Shown one piece after another: positions 51,380 through 60,880 of a DNA stretch of 64,000 nucleotides. Each line of letters opens with the position of its first letter. Position 1 is the first letter of the stretch. The translations under genes and the position numbers were made by a program. The stretch comes from Mycobacterium sp. MS1601 (GTDB lineage Bacteria; Actinomycetota; Actinomycetes; Mycobacteriales; Mycobacteriaceae), in assembly GCF_001984215.1 (NCBI RefSeq), contig NZ_CP019420.1, forward strand, positions 4,526,001 to 4,590,000, read 5' to 3'. The notes beneath the pieces are model-generated. The model saw only the letters and a list, made by a program, of their open reading frames with translations. It searched no databases and was not told the DNA's origin.

Positions 51380-52024
51380 GTGTCAGATCCTTTGGGCCGT
51401 GTTTCGACGGTGGATGCGCTGGTGACATCGATCCGACAGCGTGTTCTCTCCGGAGACTTCGGTCCGGGTAGCAAGCTGCAAGAAGTGCCGCTGGCGCAGA
51501 GCTACGGCGTCGGGCGTTACTCGCTTCGGGGCGCGCTGCGGGTACTCACCGACGAAGGACTGCTGAGGTACGAGCAGAATCGCGGTGTCTTCGTGCCGTC
51601 ACTGGCTCGCGATGACGTCGCAGATCTGTTCAAGTTCCGGGCCGCCCTGGAGATCGAGGCTGCGCGACTGGCCATCCGTGCCGGGGCGTCGTTGGCGGAT
51701 GCGGAGAAGATGGTCGAGCAACTCGAAGCGATGACCGGTGACGAGTCATGGGCGGAGACCATCGCCGTCGACCTGGGTTTCCACCGCGAAGTTGTTCGCG
51801 CAGGGGGGAGTTCGCGACTGTTGAGGGCGTACGTAGCCATGTCCTCGGAGTTACAGCTGATCCTTGCCCGCAGCAGGCAGCACTACGAAGACCCCAAACG
51901 AATCGGCCGCGAACACCGCGAGATTCTCAATGCTTTGGCCAGTGGCGACCTCATGGTCGCCGAGAAGGCGCTGCGATACCATCTCGAGGTGGCAGTAGCC
52001 GAACTGTTGACACTGTTCGACTGA
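51380..52024 (+). CDS. GntR-family regulator, FadR/FCD type, 214 aa
   Basis: Winged helix at residues 10-70 (ALVTSIRQRVLSGDFGPGSKLQE, VGRYSLRGALRVLTDEGLLRYEQNRGVFVP), then a helical FCD ligand domain with its metal-binding residues (Asp130 and His134 in DLGFHREVV, and a later His in REHREILNAL). The GTG start has a gaagga site. FCD regulators respond to acids or acyl-CoA-like ligands. It is divergent from the ligase operon, so it most likely controls it in response to the substrate acid. Confidence 0.87.
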   Translation: MSDPLGRVSTVDALVTSIRQRVLSGDFGPGSKLQEVPLAQSYGVGRYSLRGALRVLTDEGLLRYEQNRGVFVPSLARDDVADLFKFRAALEIEAARLAIRAGASLADAEKMVEQLEAMTGDESWAETIAVDLGFHREVVRAGGSSRLLRAYVAMSSELQLILARSRQHYEDPKRIGREHREILNALASGDLMVAEKALRYHLEVAVAELLTLFD

Positions 52025-52053
52025 CAGCCACCCATACTTCCTGTGGCTCTTGG

Positions 52054-52566
52054 CTATTCGGTCACGCGAGGAGGCGGGGTGGACCGTCCCCAGCCGGCGT
52101 CCTGGGTGAAATGGTCGAGTAGCGGCAGGATGCGGTAGGCCAGCGGTACGGTCAGCGACAGTGACGTGTTCGAGTGTGCCACACCAGAAATAGACACCAC
52201 TCGCTCGATCAGTCGTTGGAGTTCGGAGTGTGTGCGCGTGGCGACGCGGATCAGCAGGTCCGCTTGGCCGGTGGTTGCGTGAATCTCCATCACCTCCGGT
52301 ATGGCAGTCAAAGACCGTACCACCGACTGCAGTTCGCCCTGGACCAGCTCCAAGGTGATGAACGCCTGAACCGCGACTCCTGCCGCCGCGAGATCGACCT
52401 CCGGACGGAAACCGGCCACCAGTCCGCTCTCGCGAAGGCGCGTGAGGCGGGTCTGGACGGTGTTCCGCGCGACGCCCAGTTCGTTCGACAACTCCATCAC
52501 ACCCAGGCGCGCATCACGGCTCAGTAGCCGAATCAACTGGACGTCGAGCCGATCCAAGGTGAGCAT
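52054..52566 (-). CDS. Lrp/AsnC-family transcriptional regulator, 170 aa
   Basis: Helix-turn-helix at residues 4-45 (LDRLDVQLIRLLSRDARLG, MELSNELGVARNTVQTRLTRL) then the RAM domain (VQAFITLELVQGELQSVVRSL, VMEIHATTGQADLLIRVATR). The ATG at 52566 has a ggaggt site. It lies divergent from the indolepyruvate oxidoreductase gene, and Lrp proteins of this kind often sense the amino acid whose catabolic enzyme is next door. Confidence 0.88.
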   Translation of the reverse strand: MLTLDRLDVQLIRLLSRDARLGVMELSNELGVARNTVQTRLTRLRESGLVAGFRPEVDLAAAGVAVQAFITLELVQGELQSVVRSLTAIPEVMEIHATTGQADLLIRVATRTHSELQRLIERVVSISGVAHSNTSLSLTVPLAYRILPLLDHFTQDAGWGRSTPPPRVTE

Positions 52567-52610
52567 GGTGTTGACCTCCGCCAATCTGTGCGACGCGCAG
52601 CTGACCACAG

Positions 52611-52640
52611 TGATCAGTTGTTGTCAGCTCTGTTGACTGA
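52611..52640. promoter_or_regulatory. Inverted repeat, candidate Lrp-type binding site
   Basis: ATCAGT and ACTGAT arms are separated by 17 bases (ttgtt...ctgttg) in the divergent region between the Lrp gene and the oxidoreductase gene. Such loose dyads with an AT-leaning centre are usual for Lrp-family sites, which are weakly conserved, so the call rests mainly on position. Confidence 0.5.
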
Positions 52641-52740
52641 TGTGACGAGCTTGGGCAGCGTGAGCCTTACACGAGGGTATCGCGATCAGCCTCGAGATGC
52701 TTTCAGCCTCCTGTGAATTCAGTGAAGGGACCACAACCAC

Positions 52741-55700
52741 ATGACAGGCACCAGCCAGTTGCGCGCGCCCCACGTAGCCCAGTCGACTTTGGCGCAACGG
52801 TATCGAACTGATTCTGGGCCGGTGTTGATGACCGGTGTGCAGGCCTTGGTCCGTCAGCTTGTCGAACAACATGACCGCGACCAGCGCGAGGGGAGTCGGA
52901 CAGCCACCTTTGTATCGGGGTATCAAGGGAGCCCGTTGGCCGGCTTCGACCGGCTACTCGCGTCGTCCCCCGAGGTGCTGGCGCGGCATGAGGTCCGGCT
53001 GGTTCCGGGTATGAACGAGGAGTTGGCTGCCACCTCGGTGTGGGGCAGCCAACTCGAGCTTCCCAGCGCAGCACGACGGTACGACGGAGTGGTCGGCGTC
53101 TGGTACGGCAAGGGTCCGGGTTTGGATCGTGCCAGCGACGCCATGCGGCACGGGGCGATGTACGGGGCGCATCCCCGTGGTGGGGTACTGGTGCTGGTAG
53201 GAGACGATCCTGCGGCCAAATCATCGAGCGTTCCCTGTGCCAGTGAGCGATCCCTGGCTGCGCTGTCGATGCCAATCCTGTTCCCCCGCAACGCCGAAGA
53301 GATCGTGGCGTTCGGTCTTTACGGGGTGGCATTGTCCCGGGCGTCGGGATGCTGGGTGTCTATGAAGCTGATCGCAGACGTTGCCGATGGATTGTGGACT
53401 CTGGAGCGAGACTTCGCCGACCTCGAAATCAACGTGCCGGCCCTGGAATGGGACGGTCGACCGTGGGAGTATCGGCAGCGGGTGCTCGCAGCCCCTCCGG
53501 ACAGCCTGCTTGCCGAGGCAGACCTGTACGGGCCCCGCTGGGCGATGGTGGAAGCGTTCGCCACCGCCAACAGTATTGATTGCATCGAGATCGATCCTGC
53601 TGCAGCATGGCTGGGAATCGTGGCAGTGGGCTCAGCCTACGACAGCGTCCGCGAAGCCCTTCACCTTCTGGGATTCGACGAAGAAGCACTGTTGTCCAAT
53701 GGTATTCGAATACTCAGAGTGGGCATGCCCTACCCGCTGTGTGTGGACAGAGTTCGGACACTCGCGCGTGGGGTGCAGAAGGTGCTGGTGGTCGAAGACA
53801 AATCGTCATTTGTCGAAGGCCAGGTCAAAGAGGCATTGTTCGCCCTCGATGCCCGCCCAGAGGTTCTGGGTAAGCGGGATACGCATGGCCGCCGACTGGT
53901 TCCACCGGACGGCGAACTCACCGCCGCGCGTTTGGAGGCGTCACTCCGCACCGTTCTTGGTCATCGAGTTCCACCTGCCTCGGTGGTGCGCCAGTCGATT
54001 TCTCTGACGGCCCTGCCCACCAAGCGAACGGCCTACTTCTGTTCCGGCTGCCCCCACAACCGCTCGACCGCAGTCCCGGAGGGGTCGTTGGCAGCAGGTG
54101 GTATCGGATGCCACACGCTCGTCACGATGTCTGCGCGCACGGACAGTCAGGTCACCGGGCTGACCCAGATGGGCGGTGAAGGTGCCCAATGGATCGGACA
54201 GGCGCCGTTCACCGATGTCGACCACATTTTCCAGAACGTCGGAGACGGAACATATTTTCACTCCGGCCAGTTGGCGGTTCAGGCTTGTGTGGCTGCAGGC
54301 GTGAACATCACCTACAAGATCCTCTACAACGACGTGGTTGCGATGACCGGAGCGCAAGAAGCCGAGGCGGGTTTGAGTGTTCCCGCACTGACGCACAAAC
54401 TGGCCGCGGAGGGGGTTGCCGAGATCATTGTGTGCGCGGACGAGCCGGATCGACACCGGCACAGCAGTTTTGCCAGTGGAGTCAAACTGTGGGATCGCAG
54501 TCGCCTCGACGAGGCGCAGCGCCGGCTGCGTTCGACCAAGGGGGTGACGGTCTTGATCTACGACCAGCACTGTGCCGCAGATGCCAGGCGTCAGCGTAAA
54601 CGCGGCAGCCTGCCGCGACGCCCCACCCGGGTGTTCATCAATGAGGCGGTTTGCGAAGGGTGCGGTGATTGCGGCGTCAAGAGCAACTGTTTGTCGGTTC
54701 AACCCGTGGACACCGAGTTCGGTCGCAAGACCAGGATCGACCAAACTACCTGCAACACCGACTATTCGTGTCTCGACGGGCAGTGCCCGTCATTCGTCAC
54801 CATCGACGAGCCCGCAGAGGCCCGATCATCGAAGACAACGTGGCCCGTGGCGCCCGAGGCGCCGTCGCCGCTGCTGCCGAGGATCGCTCGCTCACACGAC
54901 ATCTTTCTGGCGGGAATCGGCGGCACTGGCATCGTCACGGTCAACCAGATCCTCGGTATGGCGGCACTGCGGGCCGGACTGCAGGTCGAGGGCCTCGATC
55001 AGACGGGGTTGAGCCAGAAGGCCGGACCTGTGACGTCCCATCTGCGGATCAGTAGCGAACCATTAAAATCCACCAACAGGGTGACTCCCGGTACCGCCGA
55101 TGTGGTGCTGGCCTTTGATCTGCTGACTGCTGCCGATTCGAAGTACGTGGGCGTTGGTGATCCGTCCACCACGGTGACCATCGCATCCGTCAGCAGAACC
55201 CCGACCGGGGACATGGTGTACGACCCGGCCGTTGCCTACCCGACAGATGAGTCTCTCCTCGAACGGTTGAGCCAGGGGTGCAGGTCGATGGTGACTCTCG
55301 ACGCTCTCGCTGCCGCTCAGACATTGTTCGGGAACACCAGTTGCGCCAACCTTCTGGTCGTCGGCGCTGCTTTCCAGGCCGGCGCGCTCCCGATGTCCGC
55401 AGCGTCCATCGAAGAAGCCATCGAGATCAACGGCATCGCAGTCGAGGCCAACAAGGCGGCCTTCCGATGGGGCCGCGCCGCTGTCGCGGACCCACAGTCC
55501 TACCGCAGCGCCACCACGGTGCAACGTAGGCAATGGCGCAGCGACATCCATGTACCCGACGCAGTGCTGTCAGGAATCACCGTGAACGGAGAAACCGGAG
55601 ACTTGTTACGCCGCCGCGCCGCTCAATTGACGGCGTACCAGAGTTCGGACCACGCCCGGGCTTACGCGATTGCCATCCAGAAAGTCTGGGACGCTGAACG

Positions 55701-56250
55701 GGCACTCGGATCGCGCACGGAGTTCAGCTCTGCCGCCGCGCGGGGCCTTCATCGGTTACTTGCCTACAAAGATGAGTACGAAGTCGCACGGATGCTGACG
55801 GATCCGGCGTTCATCGACGCGGTCCGCGCCGAAGTGCCCGGGGGTGCCAAGATGACCTATCGCCTACACCCGCCGCTGCTGCAAGCGCTGGGGCGACGCC
55901 GAAAGATCGGGTTCACACCCAGGACGCACTTCGTACTCCGTCTGCTGGCGCAGGGAAAGGCATTGCGGGGTACACGCCTCGACGTATTTGGTTACACCAA
56001 AATGCGTAAGCTGGAGCGTGCCCTGGCAGCGCACTACTCGGAATTGCTGGTAGAACTCACGGAGAATCTTTCGGAGCGTACCTACGGCCGAGCAGTCGAC
56101 GTGGCCGGTGCCGCGGATCTGGTGCGCGGGTACGAAGAGGTCAAGCTGCGCACTGTGATGACCTACGTCAGCCGACTCGACGACTTGGGCGTGGATACCG
56201 CAGCCTTGCGGGCCTTCCTCCCGGAAACTGCAGGACAAGCACACGACTGA
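52741..56250 (+). CDS. Single-chain indolepyruvate ferredoxin oxidoreductase, 1169 aa
   Basis: One chain holds the whole enzyme: an N-terminal pyruvate:ferredoxin-oxidoreductase-type domain (FVSGYQGSPLAGFDRLL, GKGPGLDRASDAMRH), a cysteine-containing thiamine pyrophosphate region (YFCSGCPHNRST, GGIGCHT, ALTHKLAAEG), a ferredoxin-like iron-sulfur segment at about residues 635-690 (CEGCGDCGVKSNC ... TTCNTDYSCLDGQC), then the gamma domain (LAGIGGTGIVTVNQILG, GLSQKAGPVTSHL). It decarboxylates aryl- or branched-chain 2-oxoacids to acyl-CoA. Long enzymes of about 1150-1190 residues are the known fused form. The ATG at 52741 is used. It is divergent from an Lrp gene, so a role in aromatic or branched amino acid degradation is likely. 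Confidence 0.9.
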   Translation: MTGTSQLRAPHVAQSTLAQRYRTDSGPVLMTGVQALVRQLVEQHDRDQREGSRTATFVSGYQGSPLAGFDRLLASSPEVLARHEVRLVPGMNEELAATSVWGSQLELPSAARRYDGVVGVWYGKGPGLDRASDAMRHGAMYGAHPRGGVLVLVGDDPAAKSSSVPCASERSLAALSMPILFPRNAEEIVAFGLYGVALSRASGCWVSMKLIADVADGLWTLERDFADLEINVPALEWDGRPWEYRQRVLAAPPDSLLAEADLYGPRWAMVEAFATANSIDCIEIDPAAAWLGIVAVGSAYDSVREALHLLGFDEEALLSNGIRILRVGMPYPLCVDRVRTLARGVQKVLVVEDKSSFVEGQVKEALFALDARPEVLGKRDTHGRRLVPPDGELTAARLEASLRTVLGHRVPPASVVRQSISLTALPTKRTAYFCSGCPHNRSTAVPEGSLAAGGIGCHTLVTMSARTDSQVTGLTQMGGEGAQWIGQAPFTDVDHIFQNVGDGTYFHSGQLAVQACVAAGVNITYKILYNDVVAMTGAQEAEAGLSVPALTHKLAAEGVAEIIVCADEPDRHRHSSFASGVKLWDRSRLDEAQRRLRSTKGVTVLIYDQHCAADARRQRKRGSLPRRPTRVFINEAVCEGCGDCGVKSNCLSVQPVDTEFGRKTRIDQTTCNTDYSCLDGQCPSFVTIDEPAEARSSKTTWPVAPEAPSPLLPRIARSHDIFLAGIGGTGIVTVNQILGMAALRAGLQVEGLDQTGLSQKAGPVTSHLRISSEPLKSTNRVTPGTADVVLAFDLLTAADSKYVGVGDPSTTVTIASVSRTPTGDMVYDPAVAYPTDESLLERLSQGCRSMVTLDALAAAQTLFGNTSCANLLVVGAAFQAGALPMSAASIEEAIEINGIAVEANKAAFRWGRAAVADPQSYRSATTVQRRQWRSDIHVPDAVLSGITVNGETGDLLRRRAAQLTAYQSSDHARAYAIAIQKVWDAERALGSRTEFSSAAARGLHRLLAYKDEYEVARMLTDPAFIDAVRAEVPGGAKMTYRLHPPLLQALGRRRKIGFTPRTHFVLRLLAQGKALRGTRLDVFGYTKMRKLERALAAHYSELLVELTENLSERTYGRAVDVAGAADLVRGYEEVKLRTVMTYVSRLDDLGVDTAALRAFLPETAGQAHD

Positions 56251-56268
56251 TTGAAAAACGATTGTCGG

Positions 56269-56613
56269 TCAGCGAACCAGCTTCTGCCCCAGCTCCTTTC
56301 CCTTGGCGCTCAGGTACAGCTCGATGCATTCCTCCCAGCCGCCCCGTTCGGCGAACCTGTCGACGTAGACGGACGTGATCTCCGCGATGGCCTCATCGAG
56401 CGGCATCAGCCACTGGTGGTAGCCGAAGGATGCGGGGCTACCTATCTGAAACAGCTGCTGACCCACCAGAAACCGGATCATCTCCAGTGTGCGCTGTTGT
56501 GCCTCGTCGTTGTCCAGCAGATCGTATTCGAAGAACGCATGCAGATAGCCGAGGCTGACAGGCTGACGCAGACCCTCGACCACCAGCTCTTCGTGTTGGG
56601 TTCGGTACCTCAT
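56269..56613 (-). CDS. Hypothetical protein, 114 aa
   Basis: A soluble helical protein with aromatic residues (LGYLHAFFEYDLLDND, MIRFLVGQQLFQIG, GYHQWLMPLDEAIAEI). No domain is recognised. The ATG at 56613 has no clear ribosome binding site and may be leaderless. It converges on the oxidoreductase gene (18 bases apart) and is divided by 45 bases from the stress protein gene on the same strand. Confidence 0.65.
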   Translation of the reverse strand: MRYRTQHEELVVEGLRQPVSLGYLHAFFEYDLLDNDEAQQRTLEMIRFLVGQQLFQIGSPASFGYHQWLMPLDEAIAEITSVYVDRFAERGGWEECIELYLSAKGKELGQKLVR

Positions 56614-56658
56614 GCTTGGCGACGCTACGCTCGGACCCCGACAAATCCGCGGGGCTGA

Positions 56659-57539
56659 TCAGGATGCCCGGACCACCACCACCGGCACCGACGCGCCGTT
56701 GACCACCGCGGCACTGACCGAGCCCAACAGCATGCCCGCGAACCCACCGCGGCCGTGGCTGCCGACCACCACCAGTTGTGCCTGTTCGGCCTGCTCCAGC
56801 AGTGCATGGGCAGGGCGGTCCCAGGCCACCACCCGCTCGACCTTCACATCGGGGTGGCGCTCTTGCCAACCCGCCAACCGTTCGGCCAGCACTTCGCGCG
56901 CCGCCTGTTGGTATTCGGCGTGATCGAAGGCCGGGAAGTCCAGCACGCCGGCATCGCTCCAGGCGTGCACGGCTACCAGCCCGACACCGCGCAGCGAGGC
57001 CTCATCGAAGGCCAGGGCCAACGCCTTCTCCGAGACCTCGGAACCGTCGACACCCACGACCACCTGAGCCGTTGCCGGCGTGACGGCGGTGATCTCCTCG
57101 TCGTGGATCACTACCACCGGGCAGTGCGCGTGATGCACCAGCGCAGCGCTCACCGAGCCCAGCAACGTGCGCCCCACCGCGCCCAATCCCGCGAACCCAC
57201 TACCAGCATCCGCGCTTCCTTGGAACGATCCAGCAAGGCGGAAACGGCAGAACCGGTGAGCATTTCGGTGCTGATGTCGAGTTCGGGGGCGGCCTCGTCG
57301 GCGATGCGTACCGCGTCAAGAAGCACGTCCCGTCCGCGAGTTTCCATCCATTCCGACAGCCCGACGATCACCAGCGGCTCCACCACCGTCATCATCGTCG
57401 GCGGTTGGGCGATGTGCACCAACCGCAGTGGCAGCTTGTGCAGCGCCGCCTCGCGGGCAGCCCAATCGATCGCCACCTTCGATGCGGGCGATCCGTCGAC
57501 TCCGACGATGACACCTTGATGCTGCTGGATGGCAGTCAT
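56659..57539 (-). pseudogene. Tandem universal stress protein gene with a -1 frame break
   Basis: The first 120 codons (start 57539) encode one UspA domain with the ATP-binding beginning VGVDGSPAS and RMLVVGSR, and the second half encodes another ([34 protein letters not shown]). At about 57188-57192 one G seems lost from a G run: VGSRDWARW would be [18 protein letters not shown] if restored, giving a normal 293-residue two-domain protein as in mycobacteria. As read, the first frame stops at 57150, and a second start (ATG at 57186) could still make the second domain alone. Confidence 0.83.
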
Positions 57540-57669
57540 CTCAATCCCTTCCCTGCGCTTGACCGGACTCCTTCAGGGTAGGAAGGGCGGGTGCCGGCCG
57601 GCAGGAGGCTTAAGTCCCTGCATCGTGGCCCTGGTGCCCTGATTTGAGCCGGGCATGACCTTGCGTAAA

Positions 57670-57709
57670 TGAACAGTCTGTATATAGTGATAAATGGACG
57701 AACTGTTCA
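57670..57709. promoter_or_regulatory. Inverted repeat upstream of the MFS operon, candidate TetR operator
   Basis: Perfect 8-base arms TGAACAGT (57670-57677) and ACTGTTCA (57702-57709) with a 24-base centre that includes a tatata segment likely to be the -10 (tatatagt at 57681). An in-frame ATG at 57694 falls inside this site and was rejected as the start. A related TGAAC-n-GTATA sequence stands upstream of the TetR gene at 61.5 kb. Confidence 0.65.
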
Positions 57710-57828
57710 CATCGGGTGTGCAATCACGCTTTCGAATGCCGGACCAGGTTGGACAGGCTGTGCCACAAGACTTTTCGCAGACAACGACGCGAGCGATCGA
57801 TGAGACTGACAAGTCAGGACCCTTGACC

Positions 57829-59106
57829 ATGACCTTCTCGACGGCCAAACCCGCGGTACGCCGCCTACACCCGTTCGTGCTGGGCGTTGGCTTCCTCAGT
57901 ACCTACTACGTGGCCCTGCTGGGTCCGATACTCCCCGCAGTGGCCGGACCGATGGGAGGCGACGCGCTCGCCATCGGGCTGCTGTTCTCCAGTTACTCTC
58001 TGGCCCAGTTTCTCACCGCGCCGATCCTCGGTGCGCTGGGAGACCGTTACGGTCGCCGAATCGTGCTGGTCTGCAGCTTCATCGGCGCAATCACCGGGTT
58101 CGGTGTCTTCACCGTCGGGGCGGCAACAGGAGCCGGCTTGTGGATGTTGTTCCTCGGCTGGATCATTGTCGGCGCTTCCGACTGCTGGATTGCCACCGCA
58201 TACTCCTATGTCGCGGACACCACCGCACCGGCCGTCCGTACCCGTTACTTTGCCTTTCTCACCGCAGCCATCGGGTCGGCCTTCATCATCGGACCTGCCA
58301 CCAGTGGGCTGTTCTCGGCAACCAACCCCGTCACTCCACTGTTCGTTCTGCTGGCCCTGCTCTCGGTCGCCCTGGTGTGGGGCTGTCTGTCGATGCCGGA
58401 GAGTTTGCCCCGTGGGCGGAGGACGGCGAGTTTGCCTCTGGCGCAGATGAACCCGCTGGCGCAACTGCGTGACATTCTGGGATTCCCGCAGCTACGGCTG
58501 CTTTTGCTGAGCTATCTGTTGTTCTGGCCGGCAGTCATCGCCTTGACAGCCAACATGCCCACTCTGCTGACCGACCTGGGTGGCTGGAACACCGGGCGCA
58601 TTGCTTCTGTGCTGATGATCTACGGCGTCCTGGTGGTGACGGTCCAGTTGATCTTCATACCGCTGTTGGTGCGTCGCTTCCATGAGATCCACCTGGCCAT
58701 GGCCGGTGCGGCCCTGTCCGTGGTGGCCTTTGTGCTGGTCGCACTCTTTGCCGAGGCTGGATCCGCGTCGCTGATCTACCTCGCGGTGGCGCTGTTCGGT
58801 GTCGGCCAGCCGCTGGTTCAGACGAGTCTCACGTCGGCGATGTCGAAGTCGATGGACGCTCACATTCAGGGCCGAGTGCAGGGGGCAATTGCCGCGACCA
58901 TGGCGATGGCTCAGGTATTGGGTCCGCTGGCGGTCGGTTGGCTGTACGGGGCCTTCGCTCCGGCAGCACCCTACTGGGTGGTCGCCTTCCAGATGGTGGT
59001 CGCGGTCGTCCTGATGATGTTGGCCAAGGCCAGGATTCCGTCGCTCACACAGGCTGCCACCGCAACCGCACCTCTGAGCACCAACCATCACGAGAGGAAC
59101 TCATGA
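57829..59106 (+). CDS. MFS transporter, 425 aa
   Basis: Twelve hydrophobic helices in two halves and the major facilitator motif A LGDRYGRRIVLV after helix 2, followed by a loop and helix with GWIIVGASDCWIATAYSYVADTT resembling motif C-type antiporters. The start is placed at ATG 57829 (aggac site), since longer readings would begin inside the operator. It is translationally coupled (ATGA) to the NmrA-like gene. Likely function: export or uptake of a small lipophilic compound under TetR control. Confidence 0.85.
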   Translation: MTFSTAKPAVRRLHPFVLGVGFLSTYYVALLGPILPAVAGPMGGDALAIGLLFSSYSLAQFLTAPILGALGDRYGRRIVLVCSFIGAITGFGVFTVGAATGAGLWMLFLGWIIVGASDCWIATAYSYVADTTAPAVRTRYFAFLTAAIGSAFIIGPATSGLFSATNPVTPLFVLLALLSVALVWGCLSMPESLPRGRRTASLPLAQMNPLAQLRDILGFPQLRLLLLSYLLFWPAVIALTANMPTLLTDLGGWNTGRIASVLMIYGVLVVTVQLIFIPLLVRRFHEIHLAMAGAALSVVAFVLVALFAEAGSASLIYLAVALFGVGQPLVQTSLTSAMSKSMDAHIQGRVQGAIAATMAMAQVLGPLAVGWLYGAFAPAAPYWVVAFQMVVAVVLMMLAKARIPSLTQAATATAPLSTNHHERNS

Positions 59107-60005
59107 TCACTGTCACCGCCCCCACCGGTACGATCGGCGCACAGGTCGTCGACCTCCTCCTCGACCGAGGCCGGCAGGTTCGTGTCGTGGTCCGCAACCC
59201 GGCGCGCCTGACGCCACGGGTGCGAGATAACGTCGACATCGTCGAGGGGTCACACAGCGACGCGGACGTCATCGCGGCGGCATTCGACGGCGCCGACACG
59301 TTGTTCTGGCTTGTTCCGCCTGATCCCCGTGCGCCCAGTGTCGAAGCTGCCTACGTCGACTTCGCCAAACCTGCGTGTGCGGCGCTGCCCGCGTCCGGCA
59401 TCCAGCGGGTGGTTGGTGTCTCCGCGCTGGGACGCGGCACCCCGATGGCGGATCGTGCCGGCTACGTCACCGCCTCGCTGGCGACCGACAACCTGATCGC
59501 TTCCACCGGCGTGGCCTATCGTGCGCTGACGATGCCGTCGTTCATGGACAACCTGGTGCGGCAGGCTGAACTGATCAGCAACCGTGGAGTGTTCTTCTCG
59601 CCCATCGCCGGAGACCGCGCGATGCCCAGCTGCGCCAGCTGCGATATCGCCTCCACCGCAGTAACGTTGCTCACCGACGCTTCCTGGAACGGGGTGGCAG
59701 ACGTGCCTGTGCTCGGGCCGGCTGATCTGTCCTTCGACGACATGGCTGCCGTGATGTCGCAGGTCCTGGGCCGGCCGGTGAGGTACCAGCAGATCGAGGG
59801 ACCAGCATTCAAGGAGACGATGCTCGGCCACGGCATGTCCGACGCCATGGCCCAGGGAATGCTCGATATGGCCATGGCCAAGAATGCCGGCCTGGACAAC
59901 GTCGAACCCCGCACTCCGGAGAACTCCACGCCGACTACCTTCCGGCAGTGGTGTATCGATGTTCTCAAACCCGCGGTGGCGCGGATCGAGGAGAATCGAC
60001 CGTGA
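59103..60005 (+). CDS. NmrA-like/atypical SDR NAD(P)-binding protein, 300 aa
   Basis: The N-terminal Rossmann motif TAPTGTIGAQVVDLLLDRG and VVVRNPARL fit the NmrA/HSCARG group, whose members bind NADP and either reduce substrates (quinones, for instance) or act as redox sensors. Further similarity: FDGADTLFWLVPPD and FMDNLVRQAELIS. Coupled by ATGA to the transporter and by GTGA to the luciferase-like gene, so the three are made as one operon. Confidence 0.83.
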   Translation: MITVTAPTGTIGAQVVDLLLDRGRQVRVVVRNPARLTPRVRDNVDIVEGSHSDADVIAAAFDGADTLFWLVPPDPRAPSVEAAYVDFAKPACAALPASGIQRVVGVSALGRGTPMADRAGYVTASLATDNLIASTGVAYRALTMPSFMDNLVRQAELISNRGVFFSPIAGDRAMPSCASCDIASTAVTLLTDASWNGVADVPVLGPADLSFDDMAAVMSQVLGRPVRYQQIEGPAFKETMLGHGMSDAMAQGMLDMAMAKNAGLDNVEPRTPENSTPTTFRQWCIDVLKPAVARIEENRP

Positions 60006-60877
60006 ACCTCGGTATCCATCTGCCCATCTTCGAGATAGCAGGTGGCGTCGGAGCCATCGGAGGCGAGCTGGCCCGAGTGGGAACCGCCGCCGAAAGTTCC
60101 GGTATCACGTGGATATCGGTGATGGATCACTACTTTCAAATCGAGCCCATGGGCCTGCCGGCCGAATCCAACATGCTAGAGGCCTACACCACCCTCGGGT
60201 TCCTTGCGGCGCACACCACCACGGTGGAACTCGGTGCGCTGGTATCCGGAGTGACGTATCGCCACCCCGGCTTGCTGGCCAAGATCGTCTCGACACTGGA
60301 TGTCCTTTCCAGCGGCAGGGCCGCGCTGGGATTGGGTGCGGCCTGGTTCGAGCGTGAACACCACGCGCTGGGCGTCCCGTTCCCGCCACTTGCGCAACGG
60401 TTCGAACAACTGGAGGAGACGCTGCACATCTGCGCCCAGATGTGGGACCCCGACAACGATGGCCCCTATGTCGGCCGGCACTACCGTCTGGCTGAGACGT
60501 TGTGCCGACCGCAACCGATCAAGCGCCCCCGGGTGCTCATCGGCGGCGGTGGTGAACGAAAAACGTTGAAACTGGTTGCGCAGTATGGCGACGCCTGCAA
60601 TCTGTTCACCACCTCTGTCGATGACGTTGCGCACAAGATCGAGGTGCTGGGCAGGCACTGCGAGGAGGTGGGACGCGACTTCGCTGACATCGAAGTGACA
60701 GTGACAGCGGCGTTTCCGCGACCCGAGCCTTCAGGCAGAGACGAATTCGTCTCGCGGATGGCTGAGTACGCGAAGCTGGGCGTCGGGACGGTGATCGTCA
60801 CACCCACCACCGGCAGGCCGGCGGCCTGGGTCGACGCCATGGCGCCCGCTGTGCGGCAGCTCGCCGAATTGGGTTGA
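60002..60877 (+). CDS. Luciferase-like monooxygenase/oxidoreductase, probably F420-dependent, 291 aa
   Basis: TIM-barrel luciferase-like family: LGIHLPIFEIAGG, SSGITWISVMDHYFQI, TLDVLSSGRAALGLGAAWFEREHHALG, RPRVLIGGGGERKTLKLVAQYGDACN. The compact length and the GRAALGLGAAW pattern resemble the mycobacterial F420-dependent group; no flavin reductase is nearby. The GTG at 60002 overlaps the previous stop. With the TetR and transporter it looks like a small detoxification unit. Confidence 0.85.
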   Translation: MNLGIHLPIFEIAGGVGAIGGELARVGTAAESSGITWISVMDHYFQIEPMGLPAESNMLEAYTTLGFLAAHTTTVELGALVSGVTYRHPGLLAKIVSTLDVLSSGRAALGLGAAWFEREHHALGVPFPPLAQRFEQLEETLHICAQMWDPDNDGPYVGRHYRLAETLCRPQPIKRPRVLIGGGGERKTLKLVAQYGDACNLFTTSVDDVAHKIEVLGRHCEEVGRDFADIEVTVTAAFPRPEPSGRDEFVSRMAEYAKLGVGTVIVTPTTGRPAAWVDAMAPAVRQLAELG

Positions 60878-60880
60878 GCC

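Noticed and set aside
57694..57828. N-terminal extension of the MFS protein starting at ATG 57694
   Set aside because: The extension is polar, unlike MFS N-termini, and its start lies inside the promoter inverted repeat; the ATG at 57829 begins the normal helix 1 region.
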